Shown here one piece after another: positions 1 to 9,036 of a stretch of DNA of 64,000 nucleotides. The notes under the pieces are model-generated. The model saw only the letters and a program-made list of their open reading frames with translations. It ran no database searches and had not been told where the DNA came from. Position 1 is the stretch's first letter; every line of letters starts with the position of its first letter. The DNA is from Pyxidicoccus trucidator (GTDB taxonomy: Bacteria > Myxococcota > Myxococcia > Myxococcales > Myxococcaceae): NCBI RefSeq assembly GCF_010894435.1, contig NZ_JAAIXZ010000003.1:248001-312000 (forward strand), read 5' to 3'. The position numbers were made by a program, and so were the translations under genes.

Positions 1-663
1 CGCGGGCAGCGGGCGCTTGCCGGCCACCAGCTCGAAGAGGCACACGCCCAGCGAGTACACGTCACTGCGCGCGTCGAGTGTCTCGTCGCGAATCTGCTCC
101 GGCGACATGTACCCGAGCTTCCCCATGATGACGCCGGACGTGGTCTGCGTGCCGTCCGCCGTCTTCACGATGCCGAAGTCGGCGATCTTCACCTCGCCCG
201 AGTACGACACCAGCAGGTTGTCCAGGGACACGTCGCGGTGGACCAGCTCCATCCACCTTCCGGTGCGCGGCTCCGCGAAGCGGTGCACGTACGCGAGCCC
301 GTCACACGTCTGCGCCACCGCGTGCAGCACGGGGACGAGGGGCAGCGGCACGGGGCGGCTGGCGGCCAGGACTCCCGCGAGGCTGGAGCCCGGCACGTAC
401 TCCATGGCCAGGTAGAGCTGGTCGTCGATGACGCCGGTGTCGAGCACCTGGACGATGTTGGGGTGCTGGAGGCCCGCGGCCACCTCGGCCTCGCGCAGCA
501 GGCGCCGCCGGAAGCGGGGGTCCGCCGCCAGCTCGGCGTTCATGCGCTTGACGACGACGGGGCCTTCCCGGTCCTCACGCTCCGCCAGGGACACGCGGCC
601 CATGCCCCCGGCGCCGAGCTCGCGGAGGATGCGGTACGGCCCGAAGCGCTCGATGCCACTCAT
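1..663 (-). CDS. Serine/threonine protein kinase, Hanks type (C-terminus cut by window edge)
   Basis: Only the first 221 residues lie in the window; the gene continues past base 1. The kinase core is almost complete: glycine loop GAGGMG (residues 17-22), VVVKR with the ATP-binding lysine at 39, catalytic loop HRDVSLDN with Asp144 and Asn149, DFG at 162-164, and GYMSPEQ in place of the APE motif. The lysine normally two residues after the catalytic Asp is Ser, as is common in myxobacterial kinases (HRDVS), so activity is not ruled out. Such proteins phosphorylate Ser/Thr and usually carry a C-terminal sensory or membrane part, which is not visible here. The start ATG at 661-663 fits the usual short lead-in before the glycine loop. 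Confidence 0.95.
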   Translation of the reverse strand, partial: MSGIERFGPYRILRELGAGGMGRVSLAEREDREGPVVVKRMNAELAADPRFRRRLLREAEVAAGLQHPNIVQVLDTGVIDDQLYLAMEYVPGSSLAGVLAASRPVPLPLVPVLHAVAQTCDGLAYVHRFAEPRTGRWMELVHRDVSLDNLLVSYSGEVKIADFGIVKTADGTQTTSGVIMGKLGYMSPEQIRDETLDARSDVYSLGVCLFELVAGKRPLPA

Positions 664-748
664 GCGCCCGCAGGCTACCCCCAGAACCCGTGGCGGGTCT
701 CCCTCGCGTCCCGGGAGTCCGCCAGCCGTGCTCTACCGAGGGCGGCCC

Positions 749-1249
749 CTACTCAATGCCCCGCTTCTCGGGCGGGGCGTTCATGAGGATGTTGTTGGCG
801 TGGGCGCCGCCCGGCCTGTCACCCCGGTCCATCAGCGGACCCGGAAGGCCCCTGGGGAACAGCCGCTGCAGCAGCCTCCCGATGGCGCCCGGGAAGGACG
901 GACGCGCGGCGGGCGCGCCGGAGTCAGTGTCCCGAGGCTTGTTGCTGCTCTCGTTGGGGACCTTGGAGATGTTGTCGGCGTGGCCGCCACCAATCCGGAT
1001 GGGGGACCACTTGCCGGGACGCTTCACGGCCGGGTCGAACTCGTCCTTCTTCGGCTCGTACGCCGCCGTCTGGAGGTTGTCGCTGTGGCCGCCGCCCACC
1101 TTCAGCGCCGAGCCCGACACGCCGTCCTTCTTCCCGGTGCCCGTGAGAATCTCACGGGCCAACTTGTCGGACAGGCGAGGGCCGCCGGAAGAGGACTCGG
1201 GGGACGCCGGGGACGACACGGGGCTCTGACGCGGTCCGACAATCTTCAC
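749..1249 (-). CDS. Small hypothetical protein with three GGGH-type motifs
   Basis: I do not recognise this 166-residue protein. It is polar and Pro/Gly/Ser-rich, with no signal peptide or membrane segment. Its distinctive content is one short motif three times: VGGGHSDNLQ (about 51-60), IGGGHADNIS (86-95) and PGGAHANNIL (146-155), consensus G-G-[GA]-H-[SA]-[DN]-N-[IL]. I chose the GTG start at 1249, reading MKIVGPRQ, because a GAGG lies six bases upstream; an in-frame GTG at 1267 is the alternative. It sits 85 bp upstream of the kinase on the same strand, so it may be co-transcribed with it. The repeated His/Asn motif could be a binding or processing signal. No function is inferred. Confidence 0.6.
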   Translation of the reverse strand: MKIVGPRQSPVSSPASPESSSGGPRLSDKLAREILTGTGKKDGVSGSALKVGGGHSDNLQTAAYEPKKDEFDPAVKRPGKWSPIRIGGGHADNISKVPNESSNKPRDTDSGAPAARPSFPGAIGRLLQRLFPRGLPGPLMDRGDRPGGAHANNILMNAPPEKRGIE

Positions 1250-1303
1250 GGGACACCTCGGCGGCACTCACCTCTGCCAAGGAGGATTATTGGGACGAGG
1301 CGT

Positions 1304-1317
1304 CCGGAAGTTTCCGG
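1304..1317. promoter_or_regulatory. Short palindrome in AT-richer intergenic region
   Basis: CCGGAA and TTCCGG are separated by two bases, giving a near-perfect 14-bp palindrome in the 1250-1416 gap, which is visibly richer in A/T than its surroundings. It lies 55-68 bp upstream of the GTG at 1249, so it could be an operator or part of the promoter for the small GGGH-motif gene. This is inferred from symmetry and position only. Confidence 0.3.
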
Positions 1318-1416
1318 GGAATTCCCTGACGTTATGGAATCTACAAATTCGGAAGGAATTGCAGGCTCGCACACACTGTGCGACAGGCCATGCACACCGC
1401 GTGCGCGGGTGGGCCG

Positions 1417-2304
1417 TCAGCGCCGGCTGCCGCGGAGGCCGGCGGAGCGCAGGTAGAAGCGGGCCGTCTGCGCGAGGAACCGCAGCGGAAGGCCCGGCTC
1501 GGCCAGGGCGCGCTGCAGCTCGCTCCCGAGCCCGGTGAAGAGCGTCCGGAGGACCTCCAGCTTCTTCACGTCATCCAGCTCGGACGCATACCCGAGCGCG
1601 GGCAGGCGCCGCCGCCACACGGGGTTGCTGGCGAGGTTGGCGCGCACGGCGTCCAGCACGTCCAGCAGCGTGGGCGCCAGCAGGCCGACGGAGATGGAGA
1701 GTGCCTCCTCGGGGGCCTGGGCCATGTGCCAGTGCCCGGCGGGGATGTAGATGAAGTCCCCGGTGCCCAGGGTGCGCGTCTCCACGGGCGTGGTCTCCTG
1801 CGCGGCCAGCGCGCCGCTCGGCAGCGCGTCCGGGAGGGGCACGGGGTGGAGCGTGTTCTCCCGCAGGAGGTAGTCCTTGCGGCCCAGCGTCTGGAGGATG
1901 AAGACCTCCTCCGGGTCGCAGTGCCAGCCGAAGCCGTGGTGGCCGGCGGGCGTACAGTACAGGTGCAGGTTGATGCGGCCGTGCAGCTCCGCGCTGAAGG
2001 TGCGCGCGAGCTCCGACAGGCCGGCGTGGTGCTGGTCCGGCTGGCGGAGCACGAGCGTGTAGCCCTGCGAGAACAGCTCGCGCGCCTGCTTCGCCGTCCT
2101 GGGACGCTCGCCGGTGTAGGGCACGCCCTGGCGCGCGAGGAGCAGGTCGCACTCCGTCTGCTCTACCAGCTCGTCGACGACGCTCCAGGTGCCGAGCTGG
2201 AGCAGGCGTTGCGCCGAGGCCCGTCCGGAGAAGGGCGTGCGTTGGTAGTGCTCCCGCAAGAAGCGCTCGCGGGGGAAGTCGTTCAGCAGTTCATCGAGCA
2301 GCAT
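1417..2304 (-). CDS. JmjC/cupin-fold Fe(II)/2-oxoglutarate oxygenase (ROX-like)
   Basis: This 295-residue protein has the HxD...H iron triad of JmjC/cupin-4 oxygenases: GWHCDPEEVF gives His128 and Asp130, and IPAGHWHMA supplies the distal His (191 or 193). The family includes ribosomal-protein hydroxylases (YcfD type) and peptide or natural-product hydroxylases that use 2-oxoglutarate and O2. The N-terminal segment (MLLDELLNDF..REHYQRTPF) resembles the start of cupin-4 proteins, and the C-terminal ~80 residues are helical, as in ROX enzymes. It starts 16 bp after the helical-repeat gene and is probably in one operon with it. The substrate cannot be told from sequence; a ribosomal protein or a partner encoded nearby are both possible. 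Confidence 0.8.
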   Translation of the reverse strand: MLLDELLNDFPRERFLREHYQRTPFSGRASAQRLLQLGTWSVVDELVEQTECDLLLARQGVPYTGERPRTAKQARELFSQGYTLVLRQPDQHHAGLSELARTFSAELHGRINLHLYCTPAGHHGFGWHCDPEEVFILQTLGRKDYLLRENTLHPVPLPDALPSGALAAQETTPVETRTLGTGDFIYIPAGHWHMAQAPEEALSISVGLLAPTLLDVLDAVRANLASNPVWRRRLPALGYASELDDVKKLEVLRTLFTGLGSELQRALAEPGLPLRFLAQTARFYLRSAGLRGSRR

Positions 2305-2320
2305 GAGGTCTCGAATCTAC

Positions 2321-5044
2321 TCAGAGACCCCCGAGCTGCGCTTCCGGATGTGCCGCCCGCAGCTGCACCAGCGAGGCGAGGCAGCTCTGCCACTCGCCCT
2401 TGGCCACCGAGCCGGTGAACTCGCCCAGCACCGGCGCCACCACGCGGGCGAAGGCCTGGTCATCCAGACCCAAGTCGCGCACCAGCTCAATCACGCGCCG
2501 CTTGGCCACGCTGGCGGACAGGCGCTTCTGCACCTCGCCCTCGCGCGCCTCCTTCGCCCGGCCCGGCGGCAGGCCGAAGAGCATCTTCCGCAGGAAGGTG
2601 CGCAGCGCCTCCACGTTGGCGAAGCGCTCCGTCTCCGCCACCGGAGCCTCCTTCGCGCCCGCGGGCTTCCAGCCCTCCGGCAGGTGCGTGGGGCGGTGCT
2701 TCTCCCAGAGCAGCCGCACGGCGAACAGGCCCACCTCGCGGTCGGCGCTTTGCATCAGCCACGCGAGCCGCTCCGCGCCGCCCAGCCGCGCGTAGTGCCG
2801 GCGGATGAGCTCCACCGCCACCTCGCGCGTGCTGCGCTTGGTGCTCTCCGAGAGCGCGAACACCTTCGCCGGGTCCAGCTCCTCCGGGTGCAGGACGTGC
2901 CGCGCGTCCGCGCCCTCCTCGCCGGCCTTCAGCAGGGCGTCATAGGCGAGGTTGCGGACCTCCTTCGCCTCGGCCTCGGCCAGCTCGTACACGCGCGTGT
3001 GCCAGCCCCAGGCGCGCAGCTCGGCGCGGGCAATGGCCAGGGCGAAGCGGCGCACGTCGTCGCGCTCGTCGAACAGCGCGGGCCACAGCTTCTCCGGCGT
3101 GTACGCCTTGCGCGGGGCGCGGGGCTTCAGCTCGTAGGACTTCGACTCCGGCTGCTCCGGGCCGATGACGGGGTGGTGGCAGCGCAGGTACGTCTGCGCG
3201 AAGCCACGCACCTGCACGGGCTGCTTCGCGCCCAGGGCCAGCTCGAACAGGCGCTCCAGGCCGGTGGCCGCGTCGCCCGAGTCGCTGAAGTCCGCCGGCG
3301 CCACGTTCTCCAGCAGGTAGCGGTGGGCGAAGCCGTGCAGCTGCGGGTCCGCGCGGCGGGCCAGCGCGAGCAGCCAGGGCACGGTGAGCTGGCGCGCGGT
3401 GAACAGCTTCCGGTTGCCCAGGAGCGCCAGCGCCACGTCGCGGTGCTTCCGGCTGAAGACGAGCCCCTTCACCCGCTCCACGTCCAGTCCGGGCAGGCTG
3501 TCCGCGCGCGTGAGCCAGGTGCTGACGGTGTCGCCGATGCGCGGGTGAGACACCTTGTCCAGCATCCACTCCGGGCCGATGGCGGCGGGCGGGTACGCGC
3601 CCAGCGCCTTCAGCGCGAGCCCCGCCACCGGGTGCGGCTTCTTCTCCAGGCGCGGGTCCTCCAGCAGCTCCTTCCAGAAGGCCACGGGCAGCTCCGTCCC
3701 GGGGTACTTGGAGGCGACGTAGCCCTTCACCCAGGCGAGCTGCTCGGACGAGCCCAGGTACATGTCCCGCAGGAAGCCGGCGGGCAGCTCGGCGCGGTCG
3801 AAGGACTGCTCCAGCGACTTCGCAGCGAAGGCATTCGTCGGCTTCGAGGACAGCAGCCGGCCCAGCAGCTCCACGCCCAGCTCGCGCGGGTTGCGCTTCT
3901 CCAGCGCGGCGGCGGCGAAGGCCTTCACGTCATTGGCGCCCTGGGCCACCAGCTCCGCGAGCCGCTCGGCGGGCAGGTCCTGCGCGTGGGCGCGGGCGTA
4001 CTCAATGGCATACGCGCGGGCCTTGTCGCTGGGGGACACCAGCAGCGCGAGCACCGCCTCGTGCAGGCCGAGCGCGCGCAGGCGGCCCTGGTGGAACTCG
4101 GGCGAGCCTTGCAGCGTCTCCACGAGGAAGTCGTGGGCGCTGGCGAGGGGCCGGCGCGCGAGCCTGTCCAGCCACGCGGGAGTCACCTTGCGCAGCGCCT
4201 CGGGGAAGTCCTTGCGCAGGCCCTGAATCGCGAAGCGCGCGGCGGGGTCCGAGTGGCAGGTGTCCAGCAGGCGCATCAGCGGGTCCGGCGAGCGCTTCCA
4301 CGCGTCCGGGAAGGCGCGGTGCTTCAGCATGTCCGCGGGCGGCTGGATGGAGAAGGACGTCGCCGAGTAGTTGCCGGTGCCGTGGGCCCAGATGTGGTGG
4401 GCCACCCAGACGGAGTACCAGGACGGGTCCGGCTCGTAGTGGCGGAGCACCTCCACGGCGAACTGGGGGTACAGCTCCGGCACGGCGGTGCCCAGGTGGC
4501 GCAGGTAGCGCCAGGCGCGGCGGCGCAGGTAGGTGAGGGTGCCGGCCGAGACTTCGCGGTTGTAGCCGCCCCGGCCGCGCTCCGCGTCGAAGCGCCAGGC
4601 GAGGATGCCGAACATCTCCGCGTCGTGGCGGGCCTCGGTCAGCTTGTAGATGCGCTTGAGGCCGCCCCACAGTCCGAAGCGCAGGTCCGAGCGGCGGATG
4701 ATTTCCATCAGCGCGGCGCGGGAGGCGTGGGTGTCGCGCGCGTAGAGGCCGACGAGCAGCTCGGCGAGGGCGAGCCGGGGCGGACGGGGTACGTCCTTCT
4801 GCGCGTGGAAGCGCTGCCAGGCCTCGGTGGAGGCGGTGCGCCGGCCCTCCGCGTCGAAGCGCGCCTGGGCCTGGGCAAGCGTCTGGAGCAGCTTGTCGAA
4901 GGTGAAGGCATCCTTCGGCAGAGGCGTCTCGGGCGCCTTCTCGGGCTGCGCGAGGAAGGCGAGGACGGCCTCGGCCAGCTCGGGCGCTTCGGCCCGGACC
5001 AGCCGCTCGAGGTCTGCTGCGCTCAGCGCATCACTCGTGGACAT
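2321..5044 (-). CDS. Large cytoplasmic alpha-helical (HEAT-like) repeat protein
   Basis: At 907 residues it has no signal peptide, no membrane segment and no catalytic motif I recognise. From about residue 230 onward the sequence is a series of paired amphipathic helices with L/A periodicity (for example ARAYAIEYARAHAQDLPAERL and RRFALAIARAELRAWGW), as in HEAT/ARM solenoids used as protein-binding scaffolds. The N-terminal ~230 residues are Trp/Tyr-rich (WRYLRHLG, HYEPDPSWYSVWVAHHIWAHG) and may be a separate domain. It lies 38 bp after the scramblase-like gene and 16 bp before the JmjC oxygenase, so these genes probably form one transcription unit and could act together. The exact family is unknown to me. 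Confidence 0.7.
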   Translation of the reverse strand: MSTSDALSAADLERLVRAEAPELAEAVLAFLAQPEKAPETPLPKDAFTFDKLLQTLAQAQARFDAEGRRTASTEAWQRFHAQKDVPRPPRLALAELLVGLYARDTHASRAALMEIIRRSDLRFGLWGGLKRIYKLTEARHDAEMFGILAWRFDAERGRGGYNREVSAGTLTYLRRRAWRYLRHLGTAVPELYPQFAVEVLRHYEPDPSWYSVWVAHHIWAHGTGNYSATSFSIQPPADMLKHRAFPDAWKRSPDPLMRLLDTCHSDPAARFAIQGLRKDFPEALRKVTPAWLDRLARRPLASAHDFLVETLQGSPEFHQGRLRALGLHEAVLALLVSPSDKARAYAIEYARAHAQDLPAERLAELVAQGANDVKAFAAAALEKRNPRELGVELLGRLLSSKPTNAFAAKSLEQSFDRAELPAGFLRDMYLGSSEQLAWVKGYVASKYPGTELPVAFWKELLEDPRLEKKPHPVAGLALKALGAYPPAAIGPEWMLDKVSHPRIGDTVSTWLTRADSLPGLDVERVKGLVFSRKHRDVALALLGNRKLFTARQLTVPWLLALARRADPQLHGFAHRYLLENVAPADFSDSGDAATGLERLFELALGAKQPVQVRGFAQTYLRCHHPVIGPEQPESKSYELKPRAPRKAYTPEKLWPALFDERDDVRRFALAIARAELRAWGWHTRVYELAEAEAKEVRNLAYDALLKAGEEGADARHVLHPEELDPAKVFALSESTKRSTREVAVELIRRHYARLGGAERLAWLMQSADREVGLFAVRLLWEKHRPTHLPEGWKPAGAKEAPVAETERFANVEALRTFLRKMLFGLPPGRAKEAREGEVQKRLSASVAKRRVIELVRDLGLDDQAFARVVAPVLGEFTGSVAKGEWQSCLASLVQLRAAHPEAQLGGL

Positions 5045-5082
5045 GGACCTGGGGACTTAGCACAGGCCCCGGGCCGCGCGCC

Positions 5083-5928
5083 TCACCTCCAGAAGTCGAA
5101 GATGTCGAAGCCCGCGCCGAAGCTGGAGCTGGAGCTGCGGTTGTCGAAGTACGTCACGTCCACCAGCAGGCCCACGGCCAGAATCATCTGCCGCAGCCGG
5201 GCGTCGGTGCACCCGGGCTTGAATTCCAGGGTGAAGGTGTCCGCGTCGGTGAAGGTCTCCTGGAGCAGGCCGCTCCACCGCTTGCGGACGACGGCCACCT
5301 CCACGCCGCGCTGCAGGATTCGGAACGTCCACGGCCGGAACAGCGGCCCCTCCACCGTGGCGACGACGGCGCCGGTGGGCGACAGCACGTCGAACCGCCG
5401 GCCGAAGAAGGTGAAGCGCTGCTGGATGCTCCCGAGTGGGCGCCCATCCCACGCCTCCACATTGGCGCGCGCCAGCAGGAAGCTCCAGGGGTGCTCCACC
5501 GCGAGCGCCACCGTGCCGCCCAGCGTCATGCACTCCATCCGGGCCTTGTAGAAGGGCCAGAAGTTCCGCAGGAGCGCCGAGCCCCAGCCGTCCCCCGTCT
5601 CGCCCACGTACACCGCCACCCGGCCCGTCGGGTCGCAGACCTCGTAGCGGTTCTTCGACTCCCAGCCGATGAGTACCTCCGCCAGCTCGCGCAGCTGCCG
5701 CATGCGCAGCTCAGGGGCCTCGAACAGGCCCGCGAGCTGGAGCTTCAGCTCAAGGCCCATGTAGCGCGGGTCTCCCGGGGGCCCCTTGCCCGCGCCGGAC
5801 GGCACCTCGTGGAGGGGCGCCGGGTCCGCCACGGCGAGCTCGCCCGCGGGCGCCGGAGCGCGCTGCTCGCGGCTGCCCCAGTCCAGCTCCAGCTCTCCGG
5901 TGCTCGCGAGGTCGGGTTTGTTGCTCAT
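5083..5928 (-). CDS. Phospholipid scramblase / LURP-one-like protein
   Basis: The 281-residue product has a polar N-terminal ~80 residues, then the beta-barrel pattern of the scramblase/LURP superfamily: YEVCDPTGRVAVYVGE, VEAWDGRPLGSIQQRFTFFG, FDVLSPTGAVVATVEGP, FRILQRGVEVAVVRKRW. The end is hydrophobic (LRQMILAVGLLVDVTYFD), matching the buried C-terminal helix of the fold. Bacterial members are poorly characterised; lipid or membrane binding is the usual guess. The ATG at 5928 (MSNKPDL) is preferred; a GTG at 5961 would overlap the preceding stop. It follows the first CarbReg gene by about 29 bp. The C-terminus is unusually Ser-rich (NRSSSSSFGAG). Confidence 0.75.
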   Translation of the reverse strand: MSNKPDLASTGELELDWGSREQRAPAPAGELAVADPAPLHEVPSGAGKGPPGDPRYMGLELKLQLAGLFEAPELRMRQLRELAEVLIGWESKNRYEVCDPTGRVAVYVGETGDGWGSALLRNFWPFYKARMECMTLGGTVALAVEHPWSFLLARANVEAWDGRPLGSIQQRFTFFGRRFDVLSPTGAVVATVEGPLFRPWTFRILQRGVEVAVVRKRWSGLLQETFTDADTFTLEFKPGCTDARLRQMILAVGLLVDVTYFDNRSSSSSFGAGFDIFDFWR

Positions 5929-5957
5929 GACACCCGAGCCTAACCTCCCACCCGGGC

Positions 5958-8900
5958 TCACCGCGAGCCGGGCTCCGGCTGCCTCACGGCGGGCACGTCG
6001 GGGGTGCCGCCCTCTTCCCTGGGCACGTCAGGCCCCACCCACTCCGTCAGGGCCAGCGTCACCCGGCCCGTGGCGGGCAGGCGCACGTGCTGGGAGCGGA
6101 ACCGGACCCGGCGGCCGTCCAGGCCCGTCGTCGCCTCGGCGGTCACCATGTACTCCCCAGCCGTCAGCCCCCGGGCCTGGAAGGTGCCCAGGGAGGTCGT
6201 CGTGGGAGTCAGCGCCCTGGCCTCCCCGGGGCTCATGGACACCAGGTACACCTCCGTCAGCACGGGCTGGCCCTCGCGGTCCGTCAGCGTGCCTTCCAGC
6301 CTTGCTCCCGGGGGCAGGCGCAGCTCCAGTAGCTCGTCATCCGCTCCAATCCGCTGGCGCAGCTTGGGGAAGTCGTCGTGCAGCACGTCCACGTCCATCG
6401 GCCGCCGCTCCAGGAGTGGCAGCACGAAGGAGCCATCTGCTCCAGTGCGCTCCTGTGCCAGCGGGGAGTGCGCGGCCGTCAACGTGTCCTCGCCCACGAG
6501 GTTCACCCGGACCTCCGCCAGGGCGACGGGCAGGGACGTCTCCGCGTCCACCACGCGGCCCCGCAGCTGGCGTCCCGGCTCCAGCCGCACGTCTCCCAGG
6601 TCCAAGTCCCGTCCCGGTGGCACCTCCACCTCGCGCACGGAGAGCGTGAGGCCGGGCGCCTCGAACAGCAGCCGCGTGGTGCCCGCGCGCTCCATGGGAA
6701 GGCGGAAGGCGCCCCCCGGGTCGCGAAAGGGCGCCTGGTTGACGCTGAAGCGGGGAATGGGCGTGCCGTCCCGTCTCACCACGCGCCCGTGGAGGTAGCC
6801 CTGGTAGCGCAGCACCAGCCGCACGTCGCGGGCGCCCGAGCGCGCGACGACTCCCGGCCACCGCAAGGGGTGCTCCCGCTCGGGCTCCTCGAAGGTGTGG
6901 CCCTCCTTCGAGGCCACCAGGGCGCACTCGCCTTCCACGACGTGGTCCACGGTGAAGCGCCCGTCCGGGCCGGTGGTCGCCGTGGAGGGCCGGAAGCTGT
7001 TGCCTGCCTCGGACTTCTCTCGCAGCGAGTACGCCTCCACCTGCGCCTCCGGGACGGGACGGCCGTCACCATCCACGACGAGGCCCGACACCGACAGCCC
7101 CGTGTCCATCCGGAGCGAGGCGTCCACCGTCTCCGTGCCCCGGACGGACACGGTGCGCGACGCCCTGTGGACGAAGCCGCCCAGGTCCAGCCCCGCCTTG
7201 AGCGTGTATGTGCCGGGCGGCAGGCCGCGGAGGGCGAAGGTGCCCTGCTCGTCGCTCGACGTCATCACCTGGTGCGGGTGCTGGGGCGTGCCGGCCTCCA
7301 TGAAGAGCTGCACATACGCGAGCGGTGCGCCGCGGGCGTCCACCACCGTGCCCTCCAGCGTGGCCCCGGTGTGCAGCACCACCTGGACGTCTCGGGCCGG
7401 CGCGTCCACCTCCCTCTGCTCCCGGAGGAAGCTGCCGCCGCCGGACGTGAGGAGGTACCTCCCCGCCTCGGGGACCTCGATGAGGAAGCGGCCTTCCTCG
7501 TCCGACGTCGCGCTGTTCGGCTCGTACAGGGGGGAGTCCAGGTCCATCATGAGTTCGGCGACTTCCTCCTGCGTGGGAGCGGGCGCATCCGGCGGGAGGG
7601 TGTAGGCCGGGCGCCGCTTGAGCCTCACCGCTTCCAGCGACACGTCCGGCACCGGGCGTCCCTCGGCGTCGGTGACGAGGCCCGCGAGGATGAAGGCGCG
7701 GCGGAGCGTGAAGGTCAGGGGCGCTCCGGAGGTGGAGACCTCCACTTTCTCCACCTCGACCTCATGGTAGCCCTCGGCGTCCACGCTGAAGGTGTGCGTG
7801 CCCAGGGGCAGGGGGCCCATGCGGAACCGGCCATCCGCCCCGGTGAGGCCGTCGTCGAACGAGGGCCCGGCCTCCTCCGAGGACGCGGTGACGGAGGCGC
7901 CGGCCACGGGGTGTCCGGCCTCGTCGCGCACCAGTCCCTCGACGAAGGCGAGGGTGCCCAGCGTGAGTGAGGCTTCCGCCTGCCGGTCCTCCTCGGAGAG
8001 GCTCACGTTCGCGAAGCCGTGCGCGCCGTCGCGCTCGGCCAGCACCTCGTACTCACCGGGGGCGAGGGGCTCGAAGGCGAAGCGGCCCTCGCCGTCCGTC
8101 ACTGCGACGTGCCGCGAGTACTGCACCTGGACCTCGGCGCCTGGCGCGGGCCTGCCGTCGGCGAGCAGCACCTGTCCGACGATGCGCCGGGGCGGGTGGA
8201 GGACGATGTCGTCCAGGTCCTCGTCGGACACGTCCGGCAGGTGTGCCGGGAGCAGCCCGGGGCTGGACGCGACGAGGCCATACGCGCCCACGGGCAGCAG
8301 GCCGAAGGAGAAGCGCCCGTCCGCGTCGGTGCTCGTGGTGAAGTAGCGCGAGTGCTCCTGGTGGAAGAGCGTCACGCGCACGCCGGAAAGCGGCACGCCG
8401 GCCTCGTCCAGGACGCGGCCCGAGAGCGGGAGTCCCTCCTCGAGGACCAATTCCACGTCCTCGCGGCCCGTGGCCACCTCGGGCTCCATCGCCGCGCCGC
8501 GCTCACCGAGCGCCCAGAGGGCCACCGTGCCCTCGGGCAGTGAGTCGAGCTGGAACGTCCCATCCGCCGCGGTGGTGACGCGGGTGAGCACCGGGGCTCC
8601 GCCGCGCTCCTCTTCGATGAGCTCCACCACCCGCTCCTCGGGCCCGCCGGAGCAGTCGAGGTGGGTCAGCAGCAGGCCCGGTGACTCCACGTCACACGGA
8701 AGCTGTGACAGGGACTCGCCGGGCATGGCCCGCGTGGCGGAGACCTCGACGCCCGCGACGGGCTGTCCCCTCAGGTCCACCACGCGTCCGCGCACGGAGC
8801 GGGAGCCGCTCGGCGGTGGGGTGGAGGCGGTGGCGCCGGAGACGTCCCGGGCGCGCGGGCTCACGGTGGCGGGAGGCGGCGCCTCCGGGCTGGAGGCGCA

Positions 8901-8978
8901 CCGGAATTGGACGAGCGCCACGGTGGCACCCAGCACCAGCACGCCGAGTGCGATGAGCCCCGCCCACTGCTTCCGCAT
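5958..8978 (-). CDS. Carboxypeptidase-regulatory-like repeat protein 1 (CarbReg 1)
   Basis: This 1006-residue exported protein starts MRKQWAGLIALGVLVLG, a single hydrophobic N-terminal helix followed by a Pro/Ala-rich linker, so it is probably anchored in the inner membrane with the rest outside. The body is about ten beta-sandwich units of the carboxypeptidase-D regulatory type, each beginning like RGRVVDLRGQPVAGVEVSA or VEGLVRDEAGHPVAGASVTA and followed by a GxFxxxxLPxGxY-type strand. These are Ig-like structural modules; no enzyme domain is present. The start at 8978 has a GGGAGG five bases upstream. It is one of five paralogues in the window, all on the minus strand and all built the same way. 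Its role (surface adhesion or matrix) is inferred. Confidence 0.88.
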   Translation of the reverse strand: MRKQWAGLIALGVLVLGATVALVQFRCASSPEAPPPATVSPRARDVSGATASTPPPSGSRSVRGRVVDLRGQPVAGVEVSATRAMPGESLSQLPCDVESPGLLLTHLDCSGGPEERVVELIEEERGGAPVLTRVTTAADGTFQLDSLPEGTVALWALGERGAAMEPEVATGREDVELVLEEGLPLSGRVLDEAGVPLSGVRVTLFHQEHSRYFTTSTDADGRFSFGLLPVGAYGLVASSPGLLPAHLPDVSDEDLDDIVLHPPRRIVGQVLLADGRPAPGAEVQVQYSRHVAVTDGEGRFAFEPLAPGEYEVLAERDGAHGFANVSLSEEDRQAEASLTLGTLAFVEGLVRDEAGHPVAGASVTASSEEAGPSFDDGLTGADGRFRMGPLPLGTHTFSVDAEGYHEVEVEKVEVSTSGAPLTFTLRRAFILAGLVTDAEGRPVPDVSLEAVRLKRRPAYTLPPDAPAPTQEEVAELMMDLDSPLYEPNSATSDEEGRFLIEVPEAGRYLLTSGGGSFLREQREVDAPARDVQVVLHTGATLEGTVVDARGAPLAYVQLFMEAGTPQHPHQVMTSSDEQGTFALRGLPPGTYTLKAGLDLGGFVHRASRTVSVRGTETVDASLRMDTGLSVSGLVVDGDGRPVPEAQVEAYSLREKSEAGNSFRPSTATTGPDGRFTVDHVVEGECALVASKEGHTFEEPEREHPLRWPGVVARSGARDVRLVLRYQGYLHGRVVRRDGTPIPRFSVNQAPFRDPGGAFRLPMERAGTTRLLFEAPGLTLSVREVEVPPGRDLDLGDVRLEPGRQLRGRVVDAETSLPVALAEVRVNLVGEDTLTAAHSPLAQERTGADGSFVLPLLERRPMDVDVLHDDFPKLRQRIGADDELLELRLPPGARLEGTLTDREGQPVLTEVYLVSMSPGEARALTPTTTSLGTFQARGLTAGEYMVTAEATTGLDGRRVRFRSQHVRLPATGRVTLALTEWVGPDVPREEGGTPDVPAVRQPEPGSR

Positions 8979-9036
8979 GGCGCCCTCCCGGGGACGCACG
9001 GTAGCAGGAGCGGAGTCCCCGGGTCGCCGGGGGGGC

